Positions 1 through 9,840 of a DNA stretch of 64,000 bases are shown in pieces. The translations under genes and the position numbers were made by a program. The stretch comes from Vibrio coralliilyticus ATCC BAA-450 (GTDB lineage: Bacteria > Pseudomonadota > Gammaproteobacteria > Enterobacterales > Vibrionaceae). Position 1 is the first letter of the stretch. Each line of letters opens with the position of its first letter. Location: contig NZ_ACZN01000016.1 of the NCBI RefSeq assembly GCF_000176135.1, positions 310,001 through 374,000 on the forward strand, given 5' to 3'. The notes beneath the pieces are model-generated. The model was given only the letters and a program-made list of their open reading frames with translations. It ran no database searches and had not been told where the DNA came from.

Positions 1-1791
<1,791 letters not shown>

Positions 1792-1853
1792 TTCTCGCTC
1801 CTTGGATACGAAATTGGTTGAACTGCTTTGGAGGGATGTTATCGTGATGTTAA

Positions 1854-1869
1854 GTATATTTTATACAAT
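1854..1869. promoter_or_regulatory. Operator-like 16-mer, copy 1
   Basis: The minus strand reads ATTGTATAAAATATAC. It lies in the 111-bp divergent region between the epimerase and the FAD dehydrogenase. The identical 16-mer occurs at 3188-3203 and a 14/16 match at 5457-5472, each before a hydroxyproline gene. This looks like a GntR-type operator (TTGTATAC-like), but the regulator is not identified. Confidence 0.6.
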
Positions 1870-1902
1870 TTCTTTTTTGAAACGTGATAAGGAGCAAAAT
1901 AA

Positions 1903-3169
1903 ATGGTGAACAAAAATTCCTCACAAGCGCAAAAAATTGCGGTCATTGGTGGTGGTATTATTGGACTTTGTATTGCGCTCAAGCTGCAAATGAATGGCGA
2001 GAAAGTCACGATTATTGAAAAAGACAATGCGGGAGAAGGATGCTCCAAAGGCAACGCTGGCCACTTCGCAACGGAGCAAATTTTCCCATTAGCAACACCG
2101 GCACTTATCCCGCAACTTCCTAAGATGTTATTGAGCCCATCAAGCCCGGTTTCTATCCGTTTTCAAGACATCCACAAAACGCTGCCATGGATGATTCGCT
2201 TTCTGATGAAAGCGAGAAAATCAGCCACTGAACATGCGACTCAAGCATTGACTGAACTTAATCATTCGGCGATGGAAAGTTGGCAACGCTTGTTAGAAGA
2301 AATTGGGCTGAGTCATCTGATCGTGGATGAAGGCTCACTACTTGTTTTCGAAGACTCTCAGCTATTTTCGGCTTACCAATCCACTTTGAATGCCATGGAT
2401 GAGCAAGGAGTGAGTTATCAGGTTTGGGATAGAAATATGGTACGAGAAAAAGTGCCTAAACTTTCTCACTCGGTGAATCACGGTGTGTTCTTTCCAAAAA
2501 CCTCACATAGCTTGAGCCCTTATGATATGTGCGTTGAGCTTAAGTCTTACTTTCAAGGATTATCGGGGGAGTGGAGCAAAGGGGAGGTCGAAAACATCCA
2601 AGAAAAGGACGAGAAAATGGTCGTCACTGTTCAGGAACGTTCGCAGAGTTTTGATAAGGTCATTGTTGCCACAGGGGCAGAATCCGCTTCCTTGGTTAAG
2701 CAAATGACGGGAATAAAAGTGCCACTACAAGCGGAGCGCGGCTATCATCTAATGATGCCAGATCTGGCGAAAACTCTGCCGTTTCCGGTGAGCTCAGCAG
2801 ACAGAAAATTCATCATGACGCCCATGCAGAATGGGTTGAGATTAGCGGGCACTGTCGAGTATGCTGACCTGAATTCACCAGCCAATATGCGCCGCGCAAC
2901 CATGCTAAAAAATCTTGCGAAATCGGTGCTTAAACCCAGAATGTAATCTGGAAAATACAGGGTCATCTTGGATGGGAAATCGACCTTCATTACCGGATTC
3001 GTTACCTGTGATTGATAGCCTGAAAAACGGAAAAATGCTGTTTGCTTTTGGTCATCAACATCTGGGGTTGACTCAAGCGGCGGTGACTGCAGATTTAATT
3101 GTTCAACTTCATCGTGGCGAGCAACCACATATAAATTTAGCGCCATTCTGCCTAAATCGATTTGGCTAA
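1903..3169 (+). pseudogene. D-hydroxyproline / D-amino-acid dehydrogenase (DadA-like FAD oxidoreductase), frameshifted
   Basis: The first reading frame (1903-2946, 347 residues) begins with a strong AAGGAG site and a Rossmann motif VIGGGIIGLCIAL near residue 16. It reads as a DadA-type oxidoreductase that oxidises cis-4-hydroxy-D-proline to the pyrroline. It stops early at TAA 2944-2946. The missing C-terminus (NLENTGSSWMGNRPSLPDSL, then the FAD-binding HQHLGLTQAA segment) continues in the next frame to 3169. Removing one base of the AAACCC run at 2932-2937 joins the halves into a protein of normal size, about 420 residues. This is a real one-base insertion, a sequencing error, or less likely a slippage site. 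The encoded N-terminal piece lacks part of the FAD domain. Confidence 0.85.
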
Positions 3170-3187
3170 AAAATTTTAAAATTTAAT

Positions 3188-3203
3188 ATTGTATAAAATA
3201 TAC
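3188..3203. promoter_or_regulatory. Operator-like 16-mer, copy 2
   Basis: ATTGTATAAAATATAC, the exact reverse complement of copy 1 at 1854-1869. It lies 114 bp before the substrate-binding-protein gene and just after the broken dehydrogenase, so the transport and reductase genes probably have their own regulated promoter. Confidence 0.6.
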
Positions 3204-3317
3204 TGTCGTATTATGTTAATGAAAAGTTAATGTGAATTTGGTGCCTAACAGCGGTATTCAGGCGTCTGAAAAATTCGGGTTAAACCCGATAAGACAACAA
3301 CAAAGGAGCACAACATC

Positions 3318-4397
3318 ATGTCAAGCAAGACATTTACACCACTGGCTTTATTGATAGCCACAACGCTGTTAGGTACGGCTGGTTCTGCCGTGGCGGGGGA
3401 TAAGTTGACGATCGTTTCATGGGGAGGCGCGTTTACAAAGAGTCAGGTGGAGGCCTATCACAAGCCATACATTGAGAAAACTGGGGTCGAACTGGTGTCC
3501 GAAGACTTCAGTGGCGGCTTGGCGGAAATCAAAGCCCAAGTAGAAGCGGATAACGTTCGTTGGGATCTGGTGTCTTTGGATAAACCCGATATCGTTCGCG
3601 GCTGTGCGGAAGGGTTACTCGAACCCTTTGATCCAAGCATTTTGCCAGCGGGCGCAGATGGTACTCCAGCGCAAGAGGATTTTATTCCCGGTGCAATCCA
3701 TGAGTGCGCAGTGAATACCATCGTCGTATCTACGGTGCTCACCATTAACGAAGATGCATTCAAAGGTAAGTCGGCGCCTACCAAGCTAGTGGATCTTTTC
3801 GATTTGCAAAAATACCCAGGTCGACGTGCGTTACAAAAAATGCCACAGGGCAATTTAGAGTGGGCACTGATTGCCGATGGTGTAAAGCCAGAAAATGTGT
3901 ACCAGATGCTGGAGACACGCGAAGGCCGACACCGCGCATTTGCCAAACTTGATAGCATCAAGCCTTACGTGGTTTGGTGGACGACAGGCGCACAACCGCC
4001 TCAGATGTTGGCTGATAAAGAAGTGATCATGGCGTCAGCGTTTAATGGTCGTATCCATAGTGCGACAGAGGAAGAAGGGCAGCCGTTCAAAATCATCTGG
4101 GATCATCAACTTGGTTACATGAATGGTTGGGCGATTCCAAAAGGCAGCCCGAATACCCAACAAGCCCTAGATTTCATTAAGTTTTCTTCCGGGACTAAAC
4201 CATTGGCCGATCAAGCGAAGTACGTCGCTTATGGCCCAACCCGCAAGTCATCCTCTGCGCAGATCAGCCCGGAGATATTAGCCAGTCTACCAACCGCACC
4301 AAACAACTTTAAAACGGCCTTTTTGATCGATGATGAGTGGTGGTCTGACTATGCCGATGAACTCAACGAAGAGTTCAATACTTGGCTACTTAACTAA
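3318..4397 (+). CDS. Periplasmic substrate-binding protein of a polyamine-type ABC transporter
   Basis: A 359-residue PotD/PotF-family solute receptor. The signal peptide ends AGSAVA (about residue 26), and the mature protein begins GDKLTIVSWGGAF, the usual start for this family. AAGGAGCAC precedes the ATG. Its membrane and ATPase partners are not next to it but at 6524-9773, with the reductase and deaminase genes in between. In this context the ligand is more likely hydroxyproline or a betaine than putrescine; that is inference. A stem-loop directly follows the stop. Confidence 0.9.
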   Translation: MSSKTFTPLALLIATTLLGTAGSAVAGDKLTIVSWGGAFTKSQVEAYHKPYIEKTGVELVSEDFSGGLAEIKAQVEADNVRWDLVSLDKPDIVRGCAEGLLEPFDPSILPAGADGTPAQEDFIPGAIHECAVNTIVVSTVLTINEDAFKGKSAPTKLVDLFDLQKYPGRRALQKMPQGNLEWALIADGVKPENVYQMLETREGRHRAFAKLDSIKPYVVWWTTGAQPPQMLADKEVIMASAFNGRIHSATEEEGQPFKIIWDHQLGYMNGWAIPKGSPNTQQALDFIKFSSGTKPLADQAKYVAYGPTRKSSSAQISPEILASLPTAPNNFKTAFLIDDEWWSDYADELNEEFNTWLLN

Positions 4398-4403
4398 CGT
4401 GCA

Positions 4404-4427
4404 GGTCAGAGGCTGTGGCCTCTGACC
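4404..4427. other. Intergenic stem-loop after the binding-protein gene
   Basis: GGTCAGAGGC, loop TGTG, GCCTCTGACC: a perfect 10-bp hairpin between the binding-protein stop and the next ribosome site. There is no T-run, so it is not a strong terminator. Such hairpins often stabilise the upstream mRNA and raise binding-protein yield over the rest of the operon. Confidence 0.6.
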
Positions 4428-4442
4428 ATTTCTGGAGGATCT

Positions 4443-5408
4443 ATGATTAATATCGACGCGCAGCAAATCGTCAATTGTCTTTCGATGCGAGGACTTATCG
4501 AATCGATGCGCCAAACTTACACTGAGCAGGCAACCATTCCGCAGCGTCGAGTGATGCCGCTTGAAGACGGTAGTTATGACGCTTTTGCTCTGCTTCCTGC
4601 ATGGAACGAGTCGCTGATCACCGTTAAAGCGTTCACGTATTTCCCTAACAATGCTGAGCAAGGCAAAGACACTCTGGCGTCGAAAATTCTCGCCTTTGAT
4701 CGCACTAACGGTGAGCCGCTTGCGCTACTCGATGGCAAAGTGTTGACCTTCTGGCGCACAGCGGCGGCATCAGCGCTCGCGGCGGATTATCTGGCCAGAC
4801 AGGATGCAAGCAGGCTGCTGATTTGCGGCACTGGAAATCTCGCCCCATACATGGCGTGGGCATACGCAGCGGTACGGCCTTTGAGCAAGGTATTGGTTTG
4901 GGGGCGCGATGAAGCAAAAGCTCGTCAAACGATGGATGAGATCTTATCCGCTAGTGAATATCAGGCGCTGCCTGAATCAAAACGTTTTAGTGTTGAAGTG
5001 GTTGACTCCGTTGATCAAGCGCTGAGTGAAGTGGACATGGTGACGTGTGTAACAGGCGCTAGTCAGCCTCTGTTTAATGGAAGCAATGTCCGAGCTGGCA
5101 CACACATCGATCTGATTGGCAACCACGACAAAGACAAACGAGAGTGTGATACGCAAATCGTCACTCGCTCCACAGTGTTTGTCGACAGCAGAATCAACGT
5201 ACTAGCGGAAGCCGGCGACCTATTGATCCCTATTGAAGAAGGTGTCTTCAGTGAGCAACAGATAAGTGCGGAACTGCCTGAACTGTGCAGTGGGCGCCAT
5301 GTTGGCCGCGAAGACTCACAGCAAATCACACTCTATAAATCCGTGGGCAGTGCGCTGGCGGATTTGGCTGCTGTGAAGTTTGTTTTAACGCAGAAACAGG
5401 TTTTTTAA
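4443..5408 (+). CDS. Ornithine cyclodeaminase / mu-crystallin family protein (probable pyrroline-2-carboxylate reductase)
   Basis: A 321-residue NAD(P)-binding protein. RTAAASALAADYLAR followed by LLICGTGNLA (near residue 128) is the family's dinucleotide-binding region. GGAGG precedes the ATG. Members next to hydroxyproline genes reduce delta1-pyrroline-2-carboxylate, made by trans-3-hydroxyproline dehydratase, to L-proline; others are true ornithine cyclodeaminases or alanine dehydrogenases. Sequence alone does not settle which. The position within the island favours the reductase. No trans-3-hydroxyproline dehydratase is visible in the window. Confidence 0.85.
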   Translation: MINIDAQQIVNCLSMRGLIESMRQTYTEQATIPQRRVMPLEDGSYDAFALLPAWNESLITVKAFTYFPNNAEQGKDTLASKILAFDRTNGEPLALLDGKVLTFWRTAAASALAADYLARQDASRLLICGTGNLAPYMAWAYAAVRPLSKVLVWGRDEAKARQTMDEILSASEYQALPESKRFSVEVVDSVDQALSEVDMVTCVTGASQPLFNGSNVRAGTHIDLIGNHDKDKRECDTQIVTRSTVFVDSRINVLAEAGDLLIPIEEGVFSEQQISAELPELCSGRHVGREDSQQITLYKSVGSALADLAAVKFVLTQKQVF

Positions 5409-5456
5409 CTCTGAGTGGCATGACTACTCATCACGTGGTTTCGGCCGCTATTTTAA

Positions 5457-5472
5457 ATTGCATACAATATAC
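5457..5472. promoter_or_regulatory. Operator-like 16-mer, copy 3
   Basis: ATTGCATACAATATAC matches 14 of 16 bases of the copies at 1854 and 3188. It ends 16 bp before the chosen deaminase start, so the deaminase probably has its own regulated promoter. Its presence argues against the longer reading frame that opens at 5420. Confidence 0.6.
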
Positions 5473-5488
5473 AAGTGGAAGGTTATTG

Positions 5489-6403
5489 ATGAACGTAGAT
5501 TGGAAAGGTGTATACCCGGCAGTAAGTACTCAGTTTCGCAAAGATCAGAGCATTGATTTAGATGCGACACAAACGGTGATCGACAATCAGATTAATGATG
5601 GTGTCAATGGCATTATCTGCCTTGGAACCGTGGGTGAGAACTGTGCGCTGTACCCAGATGAAAAACGTCAGGTGCTTGCAGCAGCACACGAAGTGGTTGC
5701 AGGTCGAGTGTCCCTGATTGCGGGCACTGCGGAGTCGATTACATCGGCATCAATTGATTACATGCAGGATGCACAAAAGATAGGAATCGACGGTTGTATG
5801 GTGATGCCTGCCATGGTGTACCGTACTTCAGACAGTGAAACGGTCGATTACTATTCCACTTTAGCGCAAGCGACTCCGGAAATGCCCATCATGATCTACA
5901 ACAACCCGGTCTCTTATGGCGTTGACGTTAACCTAGATTTGATGGAGAAACTTGCAGAGTACGACAGCATTGTTGCGGTAAAAGAGTCAACGACAGACAC
6001 CCGCCGCATTACCGAGCTCTACAATCGATTTGATGACCGATTCACAGTGTTCAGTGGTGTAGATGACATTGCACTAGAGTCGTTGATGCTGGGCGCTACC
6101 GGTTGGATCTCTGGTCTAACAAACGCATTCCCAGAAGAGTCAGTAGCGATCTATAAGTTAGCCAGCCAAGGGCGTTACGCGGAAGCGTTGGAAATCTACC
6201 GTTGGTTCCTGCCGTTGTTGCGTCTGGATACGATTCCGACTCTGGTTCAGTGCATTAAATTGGCTGAACAGGTTTGCGGCCGCGGATCCGAGCAGGTTCG
6301 AGCACCTCGACAGAATCTAAAAGGAGAAGAGCGCGCCAAAGTGATCGCTATGGTTGAGCATGCCATTGCTACGCGCCCGGACCTGACTAAATACCAACTC
6401 TAA
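5489..6403 (+). CDS. DHDPS-family delta1-pyrroline-4-hydroxy-2-carboxylate deaminase (probable)
   Basis: A 304-residue (beta/alpha)8 enzyme of the DapA/NAL superfamily. The Schiff-base lysine is Lys165 in VAVKEST, the conserved Tyr is Tyr137 in MIYNNP, and GTVGEN (46-51) replaces the GTTGE motif. In hydroxyproline catabolism this family deaminates 1-pyrroline-4-hydroxy-2-carboxylate to 2,5-dioxopentanoate, the substrate of the aldehyde dehydrogenase at position 1. The frame is open from 5420, but ATG 5489 has GGAAGG upstream and follows the operator-like repeat, so it is preferred. The exact reaction is inferred from neighbours; dihydrodipicolinate synthase is unlikely here. Confidence 0.9.
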   Translation: MNVDWKGVYPAVSTQFRKDQSIDLDATQTVIDNQINDGVNGIICLGTVGENCALYPDEKRQVLAAAHEVVAGRVSLIAGTAESITSASIDYMQDAQKIGIDGCMVMPAMVYRTSDSETVDYYSTLAQATPEMPIMIYNNPVSYGVDVNLDLMEKLAEYDSIVAVKESTTDTRRITELYNRFDDRFTVFSGVDDIALESLMLGATGWISGLTNAFPEESVAIYKLASQGRYAEALEIYRWFLPLLRLDTIPTLVQCIKLAEQVCGRGSEQVRAPRQNLKGEERAKVIAMVEHAIATRPDLTKYQL

Positions 6404-6412
6404 CTCTAAATT

Positions 6413-6434
6413 GGGCGGTATAAACCGCCCTTTT
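6413..6434 (+). terminator. Rho-independent terminator after the deaminase gene
   Basis: GGGCGG, loop TATAAA, CCGCCC, then TTTT. It separates the catabolic unit from the ABC transporter operon. Confidence 0.85.
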
Positions 6435-6523
6435 AATCCAGTTACGTAAGCGGCTTATGAAGATGTTAAACCCTTTACTTAGCTGGATTGCTTTCGCGTT
6501 TACAGCAACCAAAGGGATAAATC

Positions 6524-7645
6524 ATGACTGCGCAAAAGGAATACGTCAGTTTTCAGCATGTCCAGAAAACCTATGATGGCGAGAATCTGGTGGTTAAAGA
6601 CTTCAACCTGTCGATAAAACCCGGTGAGTTTGTCACCATGCTTGGTCCATCAGGCTCAGGCAAAACAACTTGTTTGATGATGTTAGCTGGGTTTGAAACC
6701 GCGACACGTGGTGAAATCTATATTGATGGCACACCCGTGAACAACCTTGCGCCGCACAAGCGGGACATTGGCATGGTGTTTCAGAATTACGCTTTGTTTC
6801 CCCATATGACCATCGCAGAGAATCTCGCTTTTCCGCTCAAGGTTCGCCATATGAGTGAAGAAGAGATTGAGCAAAAAGTGGCTACCGCTTTACAAATGGT
6901 GGAACTGGAACACGTTGCGACCCGCTATCCCAAGCAACTGTCTGGTGGTCAGCAGCAGCGTGTGGCCTTAGCGCGAGCATTGGTGTTTGAACCTAAGTTG
7001 GTGCTGATGGATGAGCCTCTGGGGGCATTGGACAAACAGCTTCGGGAGCAAATGCAGTTAGAGATCAAACGCTTGCATGAGAAACTTGGCATTACTGTGC
7101 TGTATGTAACTCATGATCAGGATGAGGCGCTGACGATGTCGGATAGGATAGCCGTATTCAATCAGGGTGCTGTCCAGCAGTTAGCATCACCATCTGAGCT
7201 TTATGAAGCTCCCAGCAATGCGTTCGTGGCTCAGTTTATTGGTGAGAATAATCAGATAACAGGGCAAGTGATATCGCTTCAAGGGGATATTTGCCAAGTG
7301 GAGGTCGGGGACCACCGGATACACGCAAAAGCGGTGAAAGTATCGACAGTGTATCAGCAAACAACCTTGTCGATTCGTCCTGAAAAGATCATGGTCGAAC
7401 CCAAACAAACAGAATGCGACAACCATGTCTCAGGCCTGCTGCGCGAGCTGATTTATCATGGCGATCATTACCGATTAGTCATCGATGTGGATGAGATGGG
7501 TGAGCTGATTGTAAAGGTGCCTAACGATAGCCGTCATGCCCGCAGTTTTACCCCCGGACAAACTTGCCAGCTGGGTTGGCACAGTCACGATTGCCATGCG
7601 CTTGATGGTCAAGAGCCGCTGAGAGTGGAAGGAGAAGCCGCATGA
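6524..7645 (+). CDS. ABC transporter ATP-binding protein (PotA-like)
   Basis: A 373-residue cytoplasmic ATPase. Walker A is GPSGSGKTT (41-49), the Q-loop is VFQNYALFPHMT, the signature is LSGGQQQR (139-146) and Walker B is LVLMDEPLGALD (159-170). A C-terminal TOBE-like beta domain (about 240-373) is typical of polyamine, iron and glycine-betaine importers. Its stop overlaps the next start as ATGA. It energises the two permeases downstream and presumably serves the binding protein at 3318. Confidence 0.95.
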   Translation: MTAQKEYVSFQHVQKTYDGENLVVKDFNLSIKPGEFVTMLGPSGSGKTTCLMMLAGFETATRGEIYIDGTPVNNLAPHKRDIGMVFQNYALFPHMTIAENLAFPLKVRHMSEEEIEQKVATALQMVELEHVATRYPKQLSGGQQQRVALARALVFEPKLVLMDEPLGALDKQLREQMQLEIKRLHEKLGITVLYVTHDQDEALTMSDRIAVFNQGAVQQLASPSELYEAPSNAFVAQFIGENNQITGQVISLQGDICQVEVGDHRIHAKAVKVSTVYQQTTLSIRPEKIMVEPKQTECDNHVSGLLRELIYHGDHYRLVIDVDEMGELIVKVPNDSRHARSFTPGQTCQLGWHSHDCHALDGQEPLRVEGEAA

Positions 7646-8922
7646 GTCGCGAACTGACAGGTTTGGGCTCGGTACTCGCATTGCAGAGAAAGCTCTCGCG
7701 CTCAAACAATGATCTTAGATCCCAGCTAAAACGCGCTGAACGCCATAAACAGATCCGCTCCCTTTTACTCATTCTTCCTTTGGTCTGTTTTATCTGCGTG
7801 ACGTTTGCTTTTCCTATCGTCGAAATGTTGTATCGCAGCGTCGATAATCACGCCATCCCGAAAGCCTTTCCTCAAACCGTGGAGGCGATGGAGAGTTGGG
7901 ATTATCAGCAGTTGCCTCCTCTTGAAATTCAGCAAACCTTTTTGAGCGAGCTGTTGGTGCGATATCAGGATAAATCATTGCCCAAACTGGCGAATCGGAT
8001 GAACATCGAAGTGTCTGGGATGCGTAGCCTGCTGATGAAATCCGGCCGTAAGCTGAGCAAGATGGAAAGCCTTCCTCAATCAGCTCAAGAAGTGGCCAAA
8101 CTGGATAGACGCTGGGCAAAACCGCAATACTGGGCGGTGATAAAGAACCTTAGCCAGCCTTACACCCTAAGCTATTATCTGGCGGCGCTGGACCTGCGTT
8201 TTGATGAGCAAGGTCAGGTCGTTCAGCAACCAGAGACTCGACAGGTTTACGTCGATCTGTTTACCAAAACCTTCGGCATGTCACTGGCGATCACCATTAT
8301 CTGTTTGGTTATGGCGTATCCGGTGGCTTACCTGCTGGCGAATCTCCCTGACAAGCAGGCCAATTTGCTGTTGATTGTGGTGCTATTGCCTTTCTGGACC
8401 TCACTATTGGTGAGGACGACGTCGTGGATTGTGTTACTGCAAAATCAAGGTGTGATTAACGATCTCTTGTTATGGTCGGGCATTGCAACTGAACGCCTTG
8501 CCATGATCCACAATACCTTTGGCACTATTGTGGCAATGGTGCACATTCTGCTTCCGTTTATGATTTTGCCACTGTATAGCGTGATGAAAGGCATCAGCCC
8601 GAGCTACTTTCGCGCCGCGCGATCTCTGGGAGCGACGCCCGCTAAAGCCTTTGTCAAAGTGTATATGCCACTGACGATGCCCGGCGTTGGGGCTGGCGCG
8701 TTACTGACATTTATTCTGTCGATTGGCTTCTACATTACTCCTGCTCTGGTCGGCGGACGCAGTGGGCAGATGATTTCCAATATGATTGCTTACCATATGC
8801 AAACCTCGTTGAACTGGGGCATGGCGGCGGCGTTGGGAGGCTTGCTGCTTGCTGTGGTTCTAGCACTGTTCTATCTGTTTAACCGTGTGGTTGGCATCAA
8901 TAACATTAAGGTTGGAGGTTGA
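7642..8922 (+). CDS. ABC transporter permease (PotB-like, with a long N-terminal extracytoplasmic segment)
   Basis: A 426-residue inner-membrane permease. The first membrane helix is near 37-60. A polar segment of about 140 residues follows, then a cluster of five or more helices. The EAA-type ATPase contact loop is AARSLGATPAKAFVKVYMPLTMPG, near 325-350. The family is usually nearer 280-300 residues; the extra length is the insertion after helix 1, seen in one subgroup of PotB-like permeases. Start and stop are tightly coupled to its neighbours. Confidence 0.93.
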   Translation: MSRELTGLGSVLALQRKLSRSNNDLRSQLKRAERHKQIRSLLLILPLVCFICVTFAFPIVEMLYRSVDNHAIPKAFPQTVEAMESWDYQQLPPLEIQQTFLSELLVRYQDKSLPKLANRMNIEVSGMRSLLMKSGRKLSKMESLPQSAQEVAKLDRRWAKPQYWAVIKNLSQPYTLSYYLAALDLRFDEQGQVVQQPETRQVYVDLFTKTFGMSLAITIICLVMAYPVAYLLANLPDKQANLLLIVVLLPFWTSLLVRTTSWIVLLQNQGVINDLLLWSGIATERLAMIHNTFGTIVAMVHILLPFMILPLYSVMKGISPSYFRAARSLGATPAKAFVKVYMPLTMPGVGAGALLTFILSIGFYITPALVGGRSGQMISNMIAYHMQTSLNWGMAAALGGLLLAVVLALFYLFNRVVGINNIKVGG

Positions 8923-8924
8923 TC

Positions 8925-9773
8925 ATGGCGTTACCTGTATATTGCAGCAAAACCGAGCGCATCGGCTATTGGGGTCACTTGCTGTTTTGCACACTCGTCT
9001 TCTTGTTCTTGATTGCGCCTATTTTGATCATTGTGCCGTTATCGTTTAACGCGACGCCTTACTTCACTTTTACGGAAGGCATGCTCAATCTCGATCCAGA
9101 CGCGTATTCGGTTCGTTGGTATGCGGATATGTTCACCAATAGCCAGTGGCTGTCGGCGCTGAAGAACAGTACCTTGATAGCCGTTTGCGCCACTTTGGTC
9201 GCGACCGTGCTCGGTACTTTGGCTGCGATGGGACTGGCAGCTAACAATGTTCCGTTTCGCAATACCATCATGGCATTTTTGATTTCGCCGATGATTGTCC
9301 CAGTGATTATTTCCGCTGCCGCAATGTACTTCTTTTACACTCGGCTCGACTTATCTCAAACCTTTATCGGAATCGTCCTTGCTCACGCGGCACTTGGGAC
9401 ACCTTTCGTGGTGATTACCGTGACCGCCACACTTAGTGGGTTTGATCATTCACTGGTGAGAGCCGCTTACAGCTTGGGCGCGAGTCCGGTTTATACCTTT
9501 CGCCATGTCACGTTCCCTCTGATTCGCCCAGGAATGATTTCCGGCGGCCTGTTTGCGTTTGGAACCTCGTTTGATGAAGTGGTGGTGGCGCTGTTTATCA
9601 CTGGTGTTGAACAAAGAACCGTTCCTCGTCAGATGTGGTCAGGTATCCGAGAACAAATTAGCCCAACCATTCTGGCCGTTGCCAGCTTGCTTATTTTGAT
9701 GTCCGTTATGCTGTTGCTGACATTGGAAATGTTACGCAGGCGCAATGCCCGAATTCGCGGAATTACCGAATAA
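8925..9773 (+). CDS. ABC transporter permease (PotC-like)
   Basis: A 282-residue inner-membrane permease with about six helices. The ATPase-contact loop AAYSLGASPVYTFRHVTFPLIRPG lies near 180-205. The ATG at 8925 sits seven bases after GGAGG and just after the upstream TGA; a TTG at 8919 is also in frame. It is the last gene of the importer operon. Confidence 0.93.
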   Translation: MALPVYCSKTERIGYWGHLLFCTLVFLFLIAPILIIVPLSFNATPYFTFTEGMLNLDPDAYSVRWYADMFTNSQWLSALKNSTLIAVCATLVATVLGTLAAMGLAANNVPFRNTIMAFLISPMIVPVIISAAAMYFFYTRLDLSQTFIGIVLAHAALGTPFVVITVTATLSGFDHSLVRAAYSLGASPVYTFRHVTFPLIRPGMISGGLFAFGTSFDEVVVALFITGVEQRTVPRQMWSGIREQISPTILAVASLLILMSVMLLLTLEMLRRRNARIRGITE

Positions 9774-9840
9774 TACGATTCCATACTTTGCAGGATTCTT
9801 ATGAGGTCAGTGACGAGTTTTAACGGTGAACTTTGCGCCT

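Noticed and set aside
5420..5488. Longer N-terminus for the DHDPS-family deaminase
   Set aside because: The extension covers the operator-like repeat at 5457-5472, has no family counterpart and no ribosome site at its start.
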